The position numbers and the translations under genes were made by a program. A stretch of DNA of 50,004 bases from Clostridiaceae bacterium. GTDB lineage: Bacteria > Bacillota > Clostridia > Saccharofermentanales > DTU023. The notes under the pieces were generated by a model. The model saw only the letters and a list, made by a program, of their open reading frames with translations. It searched no databases and had not been told where the DNA came from. The stretch spans positions 1-50,004 of the forward strand of contig DUVN01000007.1 in the NCBI GenBank assembly GCA_012841015.1, given 5' to 3'. Below, in pieces: positions 9,238 to 17,864 of the stretch; positions within the stretch are counted from its first letter, which is position 1; every line of letters starts with the position of its first letter.

Positions 9238-10088
9238 TACAGAACCTCCTTGATATGGCGAGCCATATGGCAATTGATATTCACAGCAACAGGTAAGCCG
9301 GCGATATGCGTCGGAAGCACTTCAATAGCAACTCCGAGAGCCGTCGCTCTGCCGCCGAACCCCTGAGGTCCGATGCCCAGTTCGTTGATCTCAGCGAGGA
9401 GCGATTGTTCCATCCTTGCATAGAATGGATCGCCATTCGGCTCCGTCAGAGGCCTCGAAAGTGCCCGTTTAGCCGCTAGTGCCACCTGATCGAATGTACC
9501 GCCGATGCCTACACCGACGACAAACGGCGGACAAGCGTTGGGACCTGCTTTTGAGACTGTATCGATCACGAACTTGCGTACACCTTCCTCCCCATCTGCA
9601 GGCAAAAGCATCGCAAGTCGACTCATATTCTCGCTGCCAAAACCCTTGCATAACAACGTAATCGTCACGCGATCACCGGGAACTAATCGTGTCGTCACCA
9701 TCGCAGGCGTATTGTCGTGCGTATTGATTCTCCTCAACGGATCGCGGACGACTGACATACGGAGAACGTGCCTCTTGTAGCCTCGACGAACGCCTTCATC
9801 GATCGCCTCATACGGATCGCCTAAGAATCTGACATCAAATCCGACATCTAAAAACACGACAATCATCCCCGTGTCTTGACACATCGGGACGCGTTCTTTT
9901 GCAGCTATATCACAATTAATAAGGAGATCATTAAGGACTTGGCGGGCCATCGGCCCATCTTCGCGATCCAATGCCTGAGCGATGCCATTGTAAATATCAT
10001 TTGGGAGCTCACAGGCGAGCTCCCCACAGAGCTCCTCGACTACATCGCGCAGAATCGCTACATCAAATTCACGAACAGACATCTTCAT
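9237..10088 (-). CDS. Class I fumarase-type hydratase, alpha (N-terminal) subunit; probable mesaconase
   Basis: A 283-residue Fe-S hydro-lyase alpha subunit, normal length for two-subunit class I fumarases. Three cysteines expected to bind the 4Fe-4S cluster are visible: PMCQDTGM near residue 70, PNACPPF near residue 187 and INCHMARH near residue 274. KGFGSENMS and the GIGGTFDQVA segment are also typical. It is the first gene of the operon, so mesaconate hydration is encoded ahead of the mutase. The ATG at 10088 lies only 2 bases after GAGGGGG; the in-frame ATG two codons later (10082) has better spacing and may be the true start. Confidence 0.92.
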   Translation of the reverse strand: MKMSVREFDVAILRDVVEELCGELACELPNDIYNGIAQALDREDGPMARQVLNDLLINCDIAAKERVPMCQDTGMIVVFLDVGFDVRFLGDPYEAIDEGVRRGYKRHVLRMSVVRDPLRRINTHDNTPAMVTTRLVPGDRVTITLLCKGFGSENMSRLAMLLPADGEEGVRKFVIDTVSKAGPNACPPFVVGVGIGGTFDQVALAAKRALSRPLTEPNGDPFYARMEQSLLAEINELGIGPQGFGGRATALGVAIEVLPTHIAGLPVAVNINCHMARHIKEVL

Positions 10089-10112
10089 TCCCCCTCAGAA
10101 TTGATGTGCATA

Positions 10113-10131
10113 CACAATACACGAAATTGTG
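10113..10131. promoter_or_regulatory. Inverted repeat overlapping the operon promoter (candidate operator)
   Basis: CACAAT and ATTGTG form a perfect 6-base inverted repeat separated by 7 bases. It covers the -10 element of the predicted promoter of the methylaspartate operon. The position and size suit a dimeric regulator, and the GntR-type protein encoded in the operon is the obvious candidate. This is inference from position only. Confidence 0.45.
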
Positions 10132-10143
10132 CTAACATGCAAA
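10114..10143 (-). promoter_or_regulatory. Predicted sigma-A-type promoter of the methylaspartate operon
   Basis: On the minus strand TTTGCA (-35) and TATTGT (-10) are separated by 18 bases. Transcription would start near 10107, leaving a leader of about 20 bases with a GAGGGGG ribosome binding site before the hydratase alpha gene. The -10 element lies in the inverted repeat at 10113-10131. Confidence 0.5.
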
Positions 10144-10283
10144 CATTTCGCCGTCTTCCAGACCTCCCGACTATTTGATTATTATCGACTGACCTTTTTC
10201 CCCTTTCGGAACTAAACCCTTAAACCGTACATCAGTGTTGATTGCAACCGGTAGACAAGCAAACAATGAACCGCTTTTGCAGG

Positions 10284-10323
10284 GCGATTGCTTAAAAAAT
10301 TCATCCTTTAGTAATCGCTTTTT
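10284..10323 (+). terminator. Terminator-like hairpin in the divergent region
   Basis: GCGATT-(g)-CT-(t)-AAA pairs with TTTAGTAATCGC, and the right arm runs straight into TTTTT. This has the form of a Rho-independent terminator on the plus strand. No plus-strand gene ends here, so it may be an attenuator in a longer leader of the deaminase/ABC operon, or it may isolate that operon from the divergent one. No known riboswitch consensus was recognised in 10150-10283. Confidence 0.45.
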
Positions 10324-10379
10324 CATTGAAAAAATGGAGAGATCGACAATATTTTCGCGAAAATCGACTTTAAAACGCC

Positions 10380-10410
10380 TTGACTCTATAGCAACTATAG
10401 GCTTTATACT
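10380..10410 (+). promoter_or_regulatory. Predicted promoter of the deaminase/ABC transporter operon
   Basis: TTGACT at 10380-10385 and TATACT at 10405-10410 are separated by 19 bases, slightly long for a sigma-A promoter. An ACTATAG direct repeat lies in the spacer region. A GGAGG site follows at 10430, 8 bases before the GTG start at 10443. Confidence 0.42.
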
Positions 10411-10442
10411 GCAATTAACTCACATGAACGGAGGTGTGCTAG

Positions 10443-11819
10443 GTGACAAGAATCCTGTTAAAAAACCCCGAGGCTATCGTCAGTTGTGACCGAGAAGATC
10501 GCGTATTTCGTAACCACCATCTCATTGTAGAAAATGAAATAATTGTCTCAATTACTGACAGCATAGACCAAGATGCATTGTTTGACGAGGTAATCGATTG
10601 TTCCGGTAAAGTTATTTATCCCGGATTGATCAACACCCATCATCACTTTTTTCAAACGTTTGTTCGCAACCGGCTGTCGATTGACTATCCGTCGATGACT
10701 GTCATTGAATGGCTCGATAAGATCTACAGGGTCTTTGCAAATTTCGATGAGGAGATGATCTACTACTCATCGTTGACAGCTATGAGCGACCTTGTGAAGC
10801 ACGGTTGTACAACCGCCTTTGATCATCAGTACTGCCACACGAAACCGAACGGCATCAAAATGCTCGATCAACAAGTGAAAGCCGCAACGGAGATCGGTAT
10901 ACGTTACGTTGGGGGTCGAGGCGGCAACACGTTGCCGCGGGAGAAAGGCAGCACTATCCCCGCTCCCATGTTGGAGACGACGGAAGAATTTATCGCTGAC
11001 TGCGAGCGCCTCATCAAGACCTACCATGACAACCGTCCGTTTTCCATGACACAAATCGTGGTAGCCCCCTGTCAACCTCTTAACTGTTATTCAGATACTT
11101 TTGTTGAGTCCGTTGAGCTTGCAAGAAAATATGGCGTACGTATGCATACACATCTGGGGGAAGGCGAAAACCCGCTTATGGTTGAACGCTATGGAATGCG
11201 ATCACTTGATTGGTGTGAGGAACGCGGCTTCGTCGGCAAAGATGTCTGGTTTGCACATTGCTGGGAATTGACTCCTGAAGAATTTGTAAAACTTGGTAAA
11301 TACGGGTCCGGTGTCTCGCATTGTCCGGCTCCTGCTGTCTTAGGTGGTTTTCCAATTCTTGACATGAGGCAGATCAGGGACACAGGCGCGATTATTTCAC
11401 TTGGATGTGATGGATCTGCCACCAACGATAGTTCCAATCTGCTCGACACACTACGTATGACATATCTCATGCAAGCTTGGCATAGCAAGGTGCGAGGCGG
11501 TTGCGTCACACCATATGATGTCCTCCTCATGGCGACGCGCGGCGGCGCTAAAACACTTGGTCGACCAGAGATCGGTTCCCTCGAATCCGGGAAGGCGGCA
11601 GATCTATTCGCACTCGATTTGAATCGCCTCGAATACGTCGGGGGACTGCATGATATCGCAAACATTATTCCACGTATGGGCATTACCGAGCAGGTTGATT
11701 TCACTATGATCAACGGAAAACTTGTTTTCTATAACGGTGAATTACAGCTCGTGAATGAATATGAACTGAAGAAAGAAGCTGACAAATGCCAGCAACGCAT
11801 CAACGAACTCGTTGATTAA
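10443..11819 (+). CDS. Amidohydrolase, 8-oxoguanine deaminase-like
   Basis: A 458-residue metal-dependent hydrolase of the ATZ/TRZ and guanine-deaminase subgroup. Metal and catalytic motifs are visible: NTHHHFFQT near residue 71, HTHLGEGE near 236, FAHCWEL near 273, SHCPAP near 298 and LGCDGSATND near 323. The last resembles the GxDGSxSND motif of 8-oxoguanine deaminases. It probably removes the amino group from a purine or pterin-like ring; a triazine-type hydrolase is less likely. The start is GTG with GGAGG 8 bases upstream. It is followed after 16 bases by a BMP-family ABC importer, which fits uptake and deamination of a purine base or nucleoside. Confidence 0.85.
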   Translation: MTRILLKNPEAIVSCDREDRVFRNHHLIVENEIIVSITDSIDQDALFDEVIDCSGKVIYPGLINTHHHFFQTFVRNRLSIDYPSMTVIEWLDKIYRVFANFDEEMIYYSSLTAMSDLVKHGCTTAFDHQYCHTKPNGIKMLDQQVKAATEIGIRYVGGRGGNTLPREKGSTIPAPMLETTEEFIADCERLIKTYHDNRPFSMTQIVVAPCQPLNCYSDTFVESVELARKYGVRMHTHLGEGENPLMVERYGMRSLDWCEERGFVGKDVWFAHCWELTPEEFVKLGKYGSGVSHCPAPAVLGGFPILDMRQIRDTGAIISLGCDGSATNDSSNLLDTLRMTYLMQAWHSKVRGGCVTPYDVLLMATRGGAKTLGRPEIGSLESGKAADLFALDLNRLEYVGGLHDIANIIPRMGITEQVDFTMINGKLVFYNGELQLVNEYELKKEADKCQQRINELVD

Positions 11820-11835
11820 CAGAAGGAGAAAAAGA

Positions 11836-12834
11836 ATGAAGAAAGTAATCTCACTGTGCCTCGCTATCTTGATGTTAGCGATGGTAGTCGTCGGATGTGG
11901 CGACGGCAAAGACCCTCAAACCGATTCAAAGAAAAAGGTAGCTCTCCTCTTGTCCGGACCTGCCAACGACCAAGGTTGGAACGCGACAGCGGTCGAAGGA
12001 TTAAATGCCATCAAAGACAAGTTCGATCTTGAGACGACCTTCCAAGAAAACGTACAAGTCTCCGATATGGAGGCAGCCTTCAATGACTACGCAAACCAAG
12101 GCTATTACTTAGTAATTGGACACGGATTTCAATTTGGTGAACCGGCTGCCAAAGTCTCAAAGGATTTTCCCGATCAGTTCTTTATGGCGACTGAATCGAG
12201 CTCAAAAGCGAAAAACATGTCCTCTTACGTGATGTCGTGCGAAGAGGGCGCCTACCTAATGGGAACGCTCGCCGCGATGATGACAAAAACAAAGGTAATA
12301 GGCGCTGTCGGCGGTGTTGAACAGCCATCCATCACGAAAGAGCTTGAAGCTTTCAAGGCGGCAGCAAAAGCTTATGATGACTCCATCACTGTTCTGACTG
12401 CCTACTGCAATTCGTTTACTGATGTCACTGCCGGACAGTCGGCGGCAACTGCCATGATCAATCAGAATGCAGATGTTCTCTATCAAGTGGCTAACCAAGC
12501 AGGCACAGGTGTCATTAAAGCTTGTGAAGAGAAAAACCTCTACTGTTTAGGAAACTCCTATGATCAGTCATCCATCGCACCTACTTCAATACTCTGCTCA
12601 ACCGTTTACAATTTGCCCAACGTCATCATTTTCGCATACGACAGCATCCTTAACGGGACATTCGGTGACGCGATCGTTCCACTTGGAATCAAAGAAGATG
12701 TCGTTGACATCGCTTTCAATGACGCCATGAAAGATGTGATTGGCACAGAAAATATCGATAAGATCAACAAGATGAAAGAGGACATTGTAAACGGCGATCT
12801 GGATGTCCCTCTTATTGAGACACCAACCAGCTAG
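11836..12834 (+). CDS. BMP-family ABC transporter substrate-binding lipoprotein
   Basis: A 332-residue lipoprotein: KK-rich start, hydrophobic segment and lipobox VVGC near residue 20, followed by an acidic/polar linker. The mature part carries the PnrA/Med (BMP) fold signature: KVALLLSGPANDQGWNATAVEGL, then GHGFQFGEPAAKVSKDFPD, with MGTLAAMMTKTK-type features. BMP proteins bind nucleosides or purines outside the membrane. The ATG at 11836 with GGAG upstream is preferred over the longer frame from 11812, because it gives a proper signal peptide. Confidence 0.92.
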   Translation: MKKVISLCLAILMLAMVVVGCGDGKDPQTDSKKKVALLLSGPANDQGWNATAVEGLNAIKDKFDLETTFQENVQVSDMEAAFNDYANQGYYLVIGHGFQFGEPAAKVSKDFPDQFFMATESSSKAKNMSSYVMSCEEGAYLMGTLAAMMTKTKVIGAVGGVEQPSITKELEAFKAAAKAYDDSITVLTAYCNSFTDVTAGQSAATAMINQNADVLYQVANQAGTGVIKACEEKNLYCLGNSYDQSSIAPTSILCSTVYNLPNVIIFAYDSILNGTFGDAIVPLGIKEDVVDIAFNDAMKDVIGTENIDKINKMKEDIVNGDLDVPLIETPTS

Positions 12835-12864
12835 GACTTTCTCATTTTAGAAAGGGAGCCTGAT

Positions 12865-14379
12865 ATGCAAATTGACATGCGAAATATTCGCAAGACGTTC
12901 TTTGGCGCTCCCGTGCTCAAGGGTGTGGATTTCTGCGTTCATTCCGGAGAAATCCACGCTCTTCTTGGTGAAAACGGTGCGGGCAAATCAACGTTGATGA
13001 ATATCCTCTACGGTCTTTATAAACCTGACGACGGAACGATTACAATTGATGGTGAAGAAGTAAGCATTGAAGATCCCCGTGATGCACTGTCACAAGGTAT
13101 TGGAATGGTCCATCAACATTTCCAGTTAGTTAATACACTGACAGTATCTGAAAACATCACTCTAGGCCTTCGTGAGACAGGATATCCATTTTCGAAAAGA
13201 AAACTGATTGATCAGCGCATCAAAGAACTCTCAGAAACATTCGGTCTCGATGTCGATCCTGCGAAACTAATTAAAGGTCTTTCGGTCGGCGAACGTCAAC
13301 GCATCGAGATCATGAAGCTCCTCTATCGATCGGCCAAAATTTTCATTCTAGATGAGCCGACTGCCGTCCTTTCACCGCCCGAAGTGGAGTCATTTTTCAA
13401 CGTCCTTCGTGAACTGAGAAATGCTGGAAATGGGGTAGTCATCATTACACACAAGATAGGTGAGGTGATGCAGATTAGTGACCGCGTGACCGTTCTTCGA
13501 GATGGAGAAGGCGTCTTGCAAAGCCGGCTTGAGGATACAAACGAACATGAGCTCTCAAAGGCTATGATCGGGCGTACGCTTACACAGCGTGAGCATGAAA
13601 TACGTTCCATCGATGTCACCTCTCCACGGCTGGTGCTGCAAGACGTTACCATTCATGACGGGAAATTGTCTCTTCTTCAAAACTTATCTATTTCCATCGC
13701 ACCAGGTGAAATCATGGGAATTGCAGGTGTCGACGGAAACGGTCAACAGGAACTCGCCGAAGCAATCATAGGAATCAGAAAACTCTCTTCAGGTACGATC
13801 ACCTTCAATGGCAACAAGGTTGACGGTCGCTCGATTATCGACCGTATGAATAATGGTATGGGCTACATCCCTGCAGACCGCCATAACGATGCCATTTTGC
13901 TCCCCATGAACCTCAATCAGAACTTGCTCTTGAAAAAGCATCTCGACCCTAATTACCTGAATCATCACTTTCTGAAACGTAAAAAGGCGGAATCAACGAC
14001 GAAGAATCTTATAAAAGAATTTTTTATCAAAACTCCATCAGAGAATACAGCCATCCGTTACCTGTCAGGAGGCAACCAACAAAAATTCGTCCTCGCCCGA
14101 GAACTCGATTCGGACCTTCAGCTGCTCATCGCTTTTCAGCCGACTCGCGGCCTTGATTTGGGTGCAACTGATTTCATCCAATCACAGCTGCTTGATTTGG
14201 CAAACAGGGGCGTTTCTATTCTTCTGATTTCAACCGATTTACAGGAGATTATATCGCTCAGCGATAGAATTGCAGTTCTCTACAAGGGAGAGAATATGGG
14301 AATCCTTGAGAATGACGATCAGCTCGACATTGCGCTTGTCGGAGCCATGATGGGAGGGAAACGTCTTGAAAATCAATAG
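12865..14379 (+). CDS. BMP-family ABC transporter ATP-binding protein (two-domain)
   Basis: A 504-residue protein with two ABC domains, like NupO/YufO and RbsA-type ATPases. Domain one has Walker A GENGAGKST near residue 36, signature LSVGERQR near residue 140 and Walker B FILDEP. Domain two has a degenerate Walker A (GVDGNGQQEL), signature LSGGNQQK and AFQPTRGLDLGA; the degenerate second site is usual in this family. It should power the two permeases encoded next. GGGAG precedes the ATG, and the 3' end overlaps the first permease by 14 bases. Confidence 0.95.
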   Translation: MQIDMRNIRKTFFGAPVLKGVDFCVHSGEIHALLGENGAGKSTLMNILYGLYKPDDGTITIDGEEVSIEDPRDALSQGIGMVHQHFQLVNTLTVSENITLGLRETGYPFSKRKLIDQRIKELSETFGLDVDPAKLIKGLSVGERQRIEIMKLLYRSAKIFILDEPTAVLSPPEVESFFNVLRELRNAGNGVVIITHKIGEVMQISDRVTVLRDGEGVLQSRLEDTNEHELSKAMIGRTLTQREHEIRSIDVTSPRLVLQDVTIHDGKLSLLQNLSISIAPGEIMGIAGVDGNGQQELAEAIIGIRKLSSGTITFNGNKVDGRSIIDRMNNGMGYIPADRHNDAILLPMNLNQNLLLKKHLDPNYLNHHFLKRKKAESTTKNLIKEFFIKTPSENTAIRYLSGGNQQKFVLARELDSDLQLLIAFQPTRGLDLGATDFIQSQLLDLANRGVSILLISTDLQEIISLSDRIAVLYKGENMGILENDDQLDIALVGAMMGGKRLENQ

Positions 14380-15394
14380 AAATATCATCCATTATATCTG
14401 GCCTGTCGCGTCAGTACTCATGACCGCTATCCTGCTCCTCATTCTGATCGGTGTCGATCTGGGAAGCGCATTTTCCGGTTTCTTTCGGGGAATGTTTGGC
14501 AATATCTATCAGATTAGTGAGGTCCTCGTTAAAACGACACCACTCTTGCTTGCCGGGCTCGGATGTTCGATCGGCTTTCAGTGCGGATTTATTAACCTCG
14601 GCGCCGAGGGGCAACTCTACATGGGTGCGCTCGCATCGTCAGTCGTAGCTATCTTCCTAGGACATTTGCCGCATTTATTGCTCATCCCTCTTATGATGGT
14701 GTGCGGTTTTTTAGCAGGAGGACTGTGGGCTCTGATTCCCGGTGTCATGAAGGCGAAATTCGGTCTTTCCGAAGTCATTATGAGCCTCATGTTCAATTAT
14801 ATCGCCATACAATTTATTGCGCTTGCGATTCGAACATGGCTAAAGGATCCCGAATATCCCTTCCCCATGTCACAACCTTTCACAGAAAGTGCACAATTGC
14901 CGCGACTCGTTCCAAGAACACGGCTTCATATTGGATTTATCATTGCGATTGTGCTCGCAGCACTTGTCTACATTTTCCTATGGAAAACAGCACGAGGCTT
15001 TCAGATACGTGCTTGCGGATGCAACCCCCGCGCTTCCTTTTGTGTCGGTGTCAACGTCAACCTTAATATCATACTCTCTTCACTTTTGAGCGGTGGCTTA
15101 GCGGGTTTTGCGGGATTCGTTGAAGTTTCAGGAGTTCAGCATAAACTTATGGACGGTATTTCCTCAAACTACGGATACCTCGCCGTCATGGTTTCACTCC
15201 TAGGCAGCAACCATCCACTTGGCGTGGCGATAGCAGCGCTACTGCTTGGAGCCCTCGATATCGGCGGATTATCGATGCAGCGTTCAGCAGGCGTACCGAC
15301 GTCCCTGACGACTGTCATCTTAGGGATGATTGTTATCGTCTTCCTCCTACGCCATCACTTTGGAAAGAAAGAGAAGGAAATCAGCCATGAATGA
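14366..15394 (+). CDS. ABC transporter permease 1 (BMP/nucleoside type)
   Basis: A 342-residue membrane protein of the BPD_transp_2 family with about 8-10 hydrophobic segments. The family signature FINLGAEGQLYMGALAS is near residue 75 and SGGLAGFAGFVEVSG near residue 240. It starts with TTG inside the end of the ATPase gene, with GGGAGGG about 7 bases upstream. It forms the channel with the second permease. Confidence 0.92.
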   Translation: MKINRNIIHYIWPVASVLMTAILLLILIGVDLGSAFSGFFRGMFGNIYQISEVLVKTTPLLLAGLGCSIGFQCGFINLGAEGQLYMGALASSVVAIFLGHLPHLLLIPLMMVCGFLAGGLWALIPGVMKAKFGLSEVIMSLMFNYIAIQFIALAIRTWLKDPEYPFPMSQPFTESAQLPRLVPRTRLHIGFIIAIVLAALVYIFLWKTARGFQIRACGCNPRASFCVGVNVNLNIILSSLLSGGLAGFAGFVEVSGVQHKLMDGISSNYGYLAVMVSLLGSNHPLGVAIAALLLGALDIGGLSMQRSAGVPTSLTTVILGMIVIVFLLRHHFGKKEKEISHE

Positions 15395-16325
15395 TACTGC
15401 TCTACTTGTAACCAATCTCCTTTTTGCTTCGGTTCGAATGGCGGCGCCTTTAACGTTTGCTGGTATTGGGGAGAGCGTCTCTCAAACATCAGGTGTCTTG
15501 AACATCGGTGTTGAGGGGATGATGCTCGGTGGAGCGTTTACGTGCTTTCTCGTGACAACGTACACCAATAGCTTTCTACTTGGTATTCTCGCTGGTATGT
15601 TGGTAGGGCTCCTATTCGGAACCCTTCACGCACTTATTTGCGTGACGGCTAAGCAGGATCAAACTATTTCTGGACTAGCGATCAACTTTTTTGTCTTAGG
15701 TCTGACAAGCTTTTTCTTCCTTGTGCTCTTTGGCCAAGCATCAACACTCCCCGATATCAAGACACTACCCGTTGTTCCGCTTCCATTGCTTTCGAAGATT
15801 CCGATTCTTGGACCGGCATTCTTCTCGCACGATCTTTTGACCTATGTTCTTTACATCGTGATTATCCTAACGACCATTTTTCTCAAAAAGACAGACTACG
15901 GCATTCAACTTATTGCTGTAGGAGAGAATCCTATGGCTGCCGATACGTCAGGCATCCCTGTCAAGAGGCTGAGATATTTTGCATCTATGTTCAACGGATT
16001 GATGTGCGGGCTGGCAGGTTCTTATATGATGATCGTGCAATTTGGTTTTTACATCGAAAATATTACGGCGGGACGCGGTTACATCGCCCTTGCAGCAGTG
16101 ACACTAGGGCGACGAAACCCTGTAGCTATCTTTTTTGTGTCGCTGCTGATTGGTCTAACAGAAGGAGTGCAGTTTACACTACAAAGCCTAGGCGTTCCGA
16201 TTCCATCGCAAGTCTTTTCGATGATGCCCTACCTCGTGGCCGTGATCGTTCTTCTCTTTTCAATTGGCAGAAGCAATGATCCCTCCGCACTCGGCGTACC
16301 GTATGATAGGCAAGAGCGAAGTTAA
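15387..16325 (+). CDS. ABC transporter permease 2 (BMP/nucleoside type)
   Basis: A 312-residue membrane protein of the same family as the preceding gene. GIGESVSQTSGVLNIGVEGMMLGGAF near the N-terminus is the paired signature of the second BMP permease, and GRGYIALAAVTLGRRNP is near the C-terminus. The ATG at 15387 follows GAAGGAAATC and overlaps the first permease gene by 8 bases; the longer frame from 15330 lies in the preceding gene. It is the last gene of the operon, with a terminator hairpin just after it. Confidence 0.93.
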   Translation: MNDTALLVTNLLFASVRMAAPLTFAGIGESVSQTSGVLNIGVEGMMLGGAFTCFLVTTYTNSFLLGILAGMLVGLLFGTLHALICVTAKQDQTISGLAINFFVLGLTSFFFLVLFGQASTLPDIKTLPVVPLPLLSKIPILGPAFFSHDLLTYVLYIVIILTTIFLKKTDYGIQLIAVGENPMAADTSGIPVKRLRYFASMFNGLMCGLAGSYMMIVQFGFYIENITAGRGYIALAAVTLGRRNPVAIFFVSLLIGLTEGVQFTLQSLGVPIPSQVFSMMPYLVAVIVLLFSIGRSNDPSALGVPYDRQERS

Positions 16326-16334
16326 CATACAATC

Positions 16335-16371
16335 AAAAGCCCATCGTCAATAACATGTACGACGGGCTTTT
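16335..16371 (+). terminator. Terminator of the deaminase/ABC operon
   Basis: AAAAGCCC and GGGCTTTT pair perfectly (8 bases), with TCGT/ACGA continuing the stem after one mismatch. The hairpin begins 10 bases after the last permease stop and ends in a short T run. Confidence 0.75.
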
Positions 16372-16453
16372 GATATTCACCTTTATCGCAAGTGTCACGG
16401 TTTACATATCACTTGCCGGCGGGGCAAATAATAACGATGAGAGCAATAACAAC

Positions 16454-17290
16454 ATGAATATGAAAAGAGAAAACATGCGTCACGCTTCATTTGAATACCG
16501 AGAAGCGGCCGAACCTCGTTGGAGGATTGGTCAAATTGCAGAACTCTTCGGGCTTAGCGTTCAAGCATTGCGCTACTATGATCAAATTGGTCTCTTTTCT
16601 CCCCATGAACGAGATCAAGATACTGGCTACCGATACTATCTACAGACACAAGTGTACCGACTCGCAAATATCGTCTATCTGCGAAAACAGGGGTATTCCA
16701 TCAAAGAGATCAAGGATTACCTCGATAATCTTACGTTTAAGGGACGCGCGGCGGGATTGCAGATGCAAGCGGAGGCGCTGGTCAAAGAGGTCAAACGACT
16801 GGAGTTCATTAGTAACACGATCAAAGAGAAGATTCACTACATCGAAAGTAGCGACTATCGAGAGAAGGGATCATCAATTGAAGTCGTTTCTGTGCCTGCA
16901 CGATCATATCTTCAGATTGGACCAGAGAAGGAACTCTACGCGTCGGAGGCATTCTATTTTTTCCCTACAATCGTCATCTACACACCCACGGAAAAAATCT
17001 TTGGCGCTTGCATCCGTCAAAAGGAAGACTTGTTAGCTTATACCCCACAGTCACTCGAAATTGAATTGATGGAAGAACGTCTCATCACGATACCAGCTCG
17101 TGTTGCAGTGAGATCTTTCTATAAAGGACGCTATGAGACTATCCGGGAAAAATTAGTTGAAATGATGGCTTACGCTCAGGATCGCAACATTGAGATAGCC
17201 GACTGCAGTATCCACTTCAACATCATCGATCAATTTGTTGAAAGTGATCCGAATCAATACATCACGGAAATTCAAATACCTCTCGTTTGA
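16454..17290 (+). CDS. MerR-family regulator with GyrI-like effector domain
   Basis: About 278 residues. A MerR helix-turn-helix is plain: RIGQIAELFGLSVQALRYYDQIGLFSP followed by GYRYY and a coiled-coil dimer helix (residues about 20-120). The C-terminal 150 residues resemble the GyrI-like/BltR effector-binding fold that senses drugs or cations. The open frame begins at 16355 inside the terminator hairpin, so that start is rejected. ATGs at 16454, 16460 and 16475 are all possible and none has a strong ribosome binding site. No neighbouring efflux gene on the same strand shows its target. Confidence 0.85.
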   Translation: MNMKRENMRHASFEYREAAEPRWRIGQIAELFGLSVQALRYYDQIGLFSPHERDQDTGYRYYLQTQVYRLANIVYLRKQGYSIKEIKDYLDNLTFKGRAAGLQMQAEALVKEVKRLEFISNTIKEKIHYIESSDYREKGSSIEVVSVPARSYLQIGPEKELYASEAFYFFPTIVIYTPTEKIFGACIRQKEDLLAYTPQSLEIELMEERLITIPARVAVRSFYKGRYETIREKLVEMMAYAQDRNIEIADCSIHFNIIDQFVESDPNQYITEIQIPLV

Positions 17291-17708
17291 TCAATCAGTC
17301 AAGGCATTTTCTTTTTTGCACATGATAAAAACTATTTCATCAGTTGTAGCAAGGGATCATTGAGGGCTAGTGTGTCAGTGAGTGAGCGGCAACTCCTCTG
17401 GCTACTTTCGCTCAGCTGTCAAATATTAAAACCACCGTTTCCTACAGCACAAAAGTTCGAGATCAGACAGAGGAACCGGTCACGTAAAATGATGTTCTCA
17501 ACTTAGAGCTTTAATAAGAAAGTGCCATTGGAACTCCTATAGAATGTTAATAACCAAAATGACATTAAGGAGGCACAACCAATGGCTCAAAGAAAAGATA
17601 GCACGAGCTAGACAAAAATACTATGGGACTGTCTAGGAGCAGCGGATTCGATGCTGCATATGCTGATTTGGTCATACTCAACGAAGGGAAAAGCTAGGAT
17701 AAAGTAGC
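17291..17708. other. Non-coding stretch with a stub reading frame
   Basis: No full gene is seen between the MerR gene and the mscL promoter. At 17567-17573 there is a strong AAGGAGG followed by ATG at 17582 and a nine-codon frame ending in TAG at 17611. Reading through that TAG continues for about 30 more codons, so this may be the 5' end of a decayed gene, possibly from an insertion sequence. The family is not recognisable. Confidence 0.35.
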
Positions 17709-17785
17709 AGATTTTTCATATGACAACGGTTAATATCGACCGTCCCTATCTGATATACTAATTCGTGTCATCAGGATATTATGAT
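17709..17785 (+). promoter_or_regulatory. mscL promoter region, duplicated at 20067-20146
   Basis: TATACT at 17754-17759 has TTAATA 18 bases upstream, a weak -35. The segment is recognisably the same as 20067-20146, with TATCTGATATACTA and TCATCAG conserved. In both copies CTGAT and ATCAG form an inverted repeat with a 15-base spacer covering the -10 and start site, a possible shared operator. Confidence 0.5.
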
Positions 17786-17864
17786 GAATCGCCGGTGTAG
17801 GGATTCGGCTCTTGCGTCACCTAACAGAAACCGGCAGAGTATCGTACGCGGAGGTAATAATACG

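Noticed and set aside
10150-10440. Purine, THF, TPP or guanidine riboswitch in the deaminase leader
   Set aside because: None of the conserved core sequences of these classes could be found; only a terminator-like hairpin is reported.
17440-17480. tRNA-like TTCGA loop
   Set aside because: GTTCGAGATC occurs, but no matching acceptor, D or anticodon stems could be built around it.
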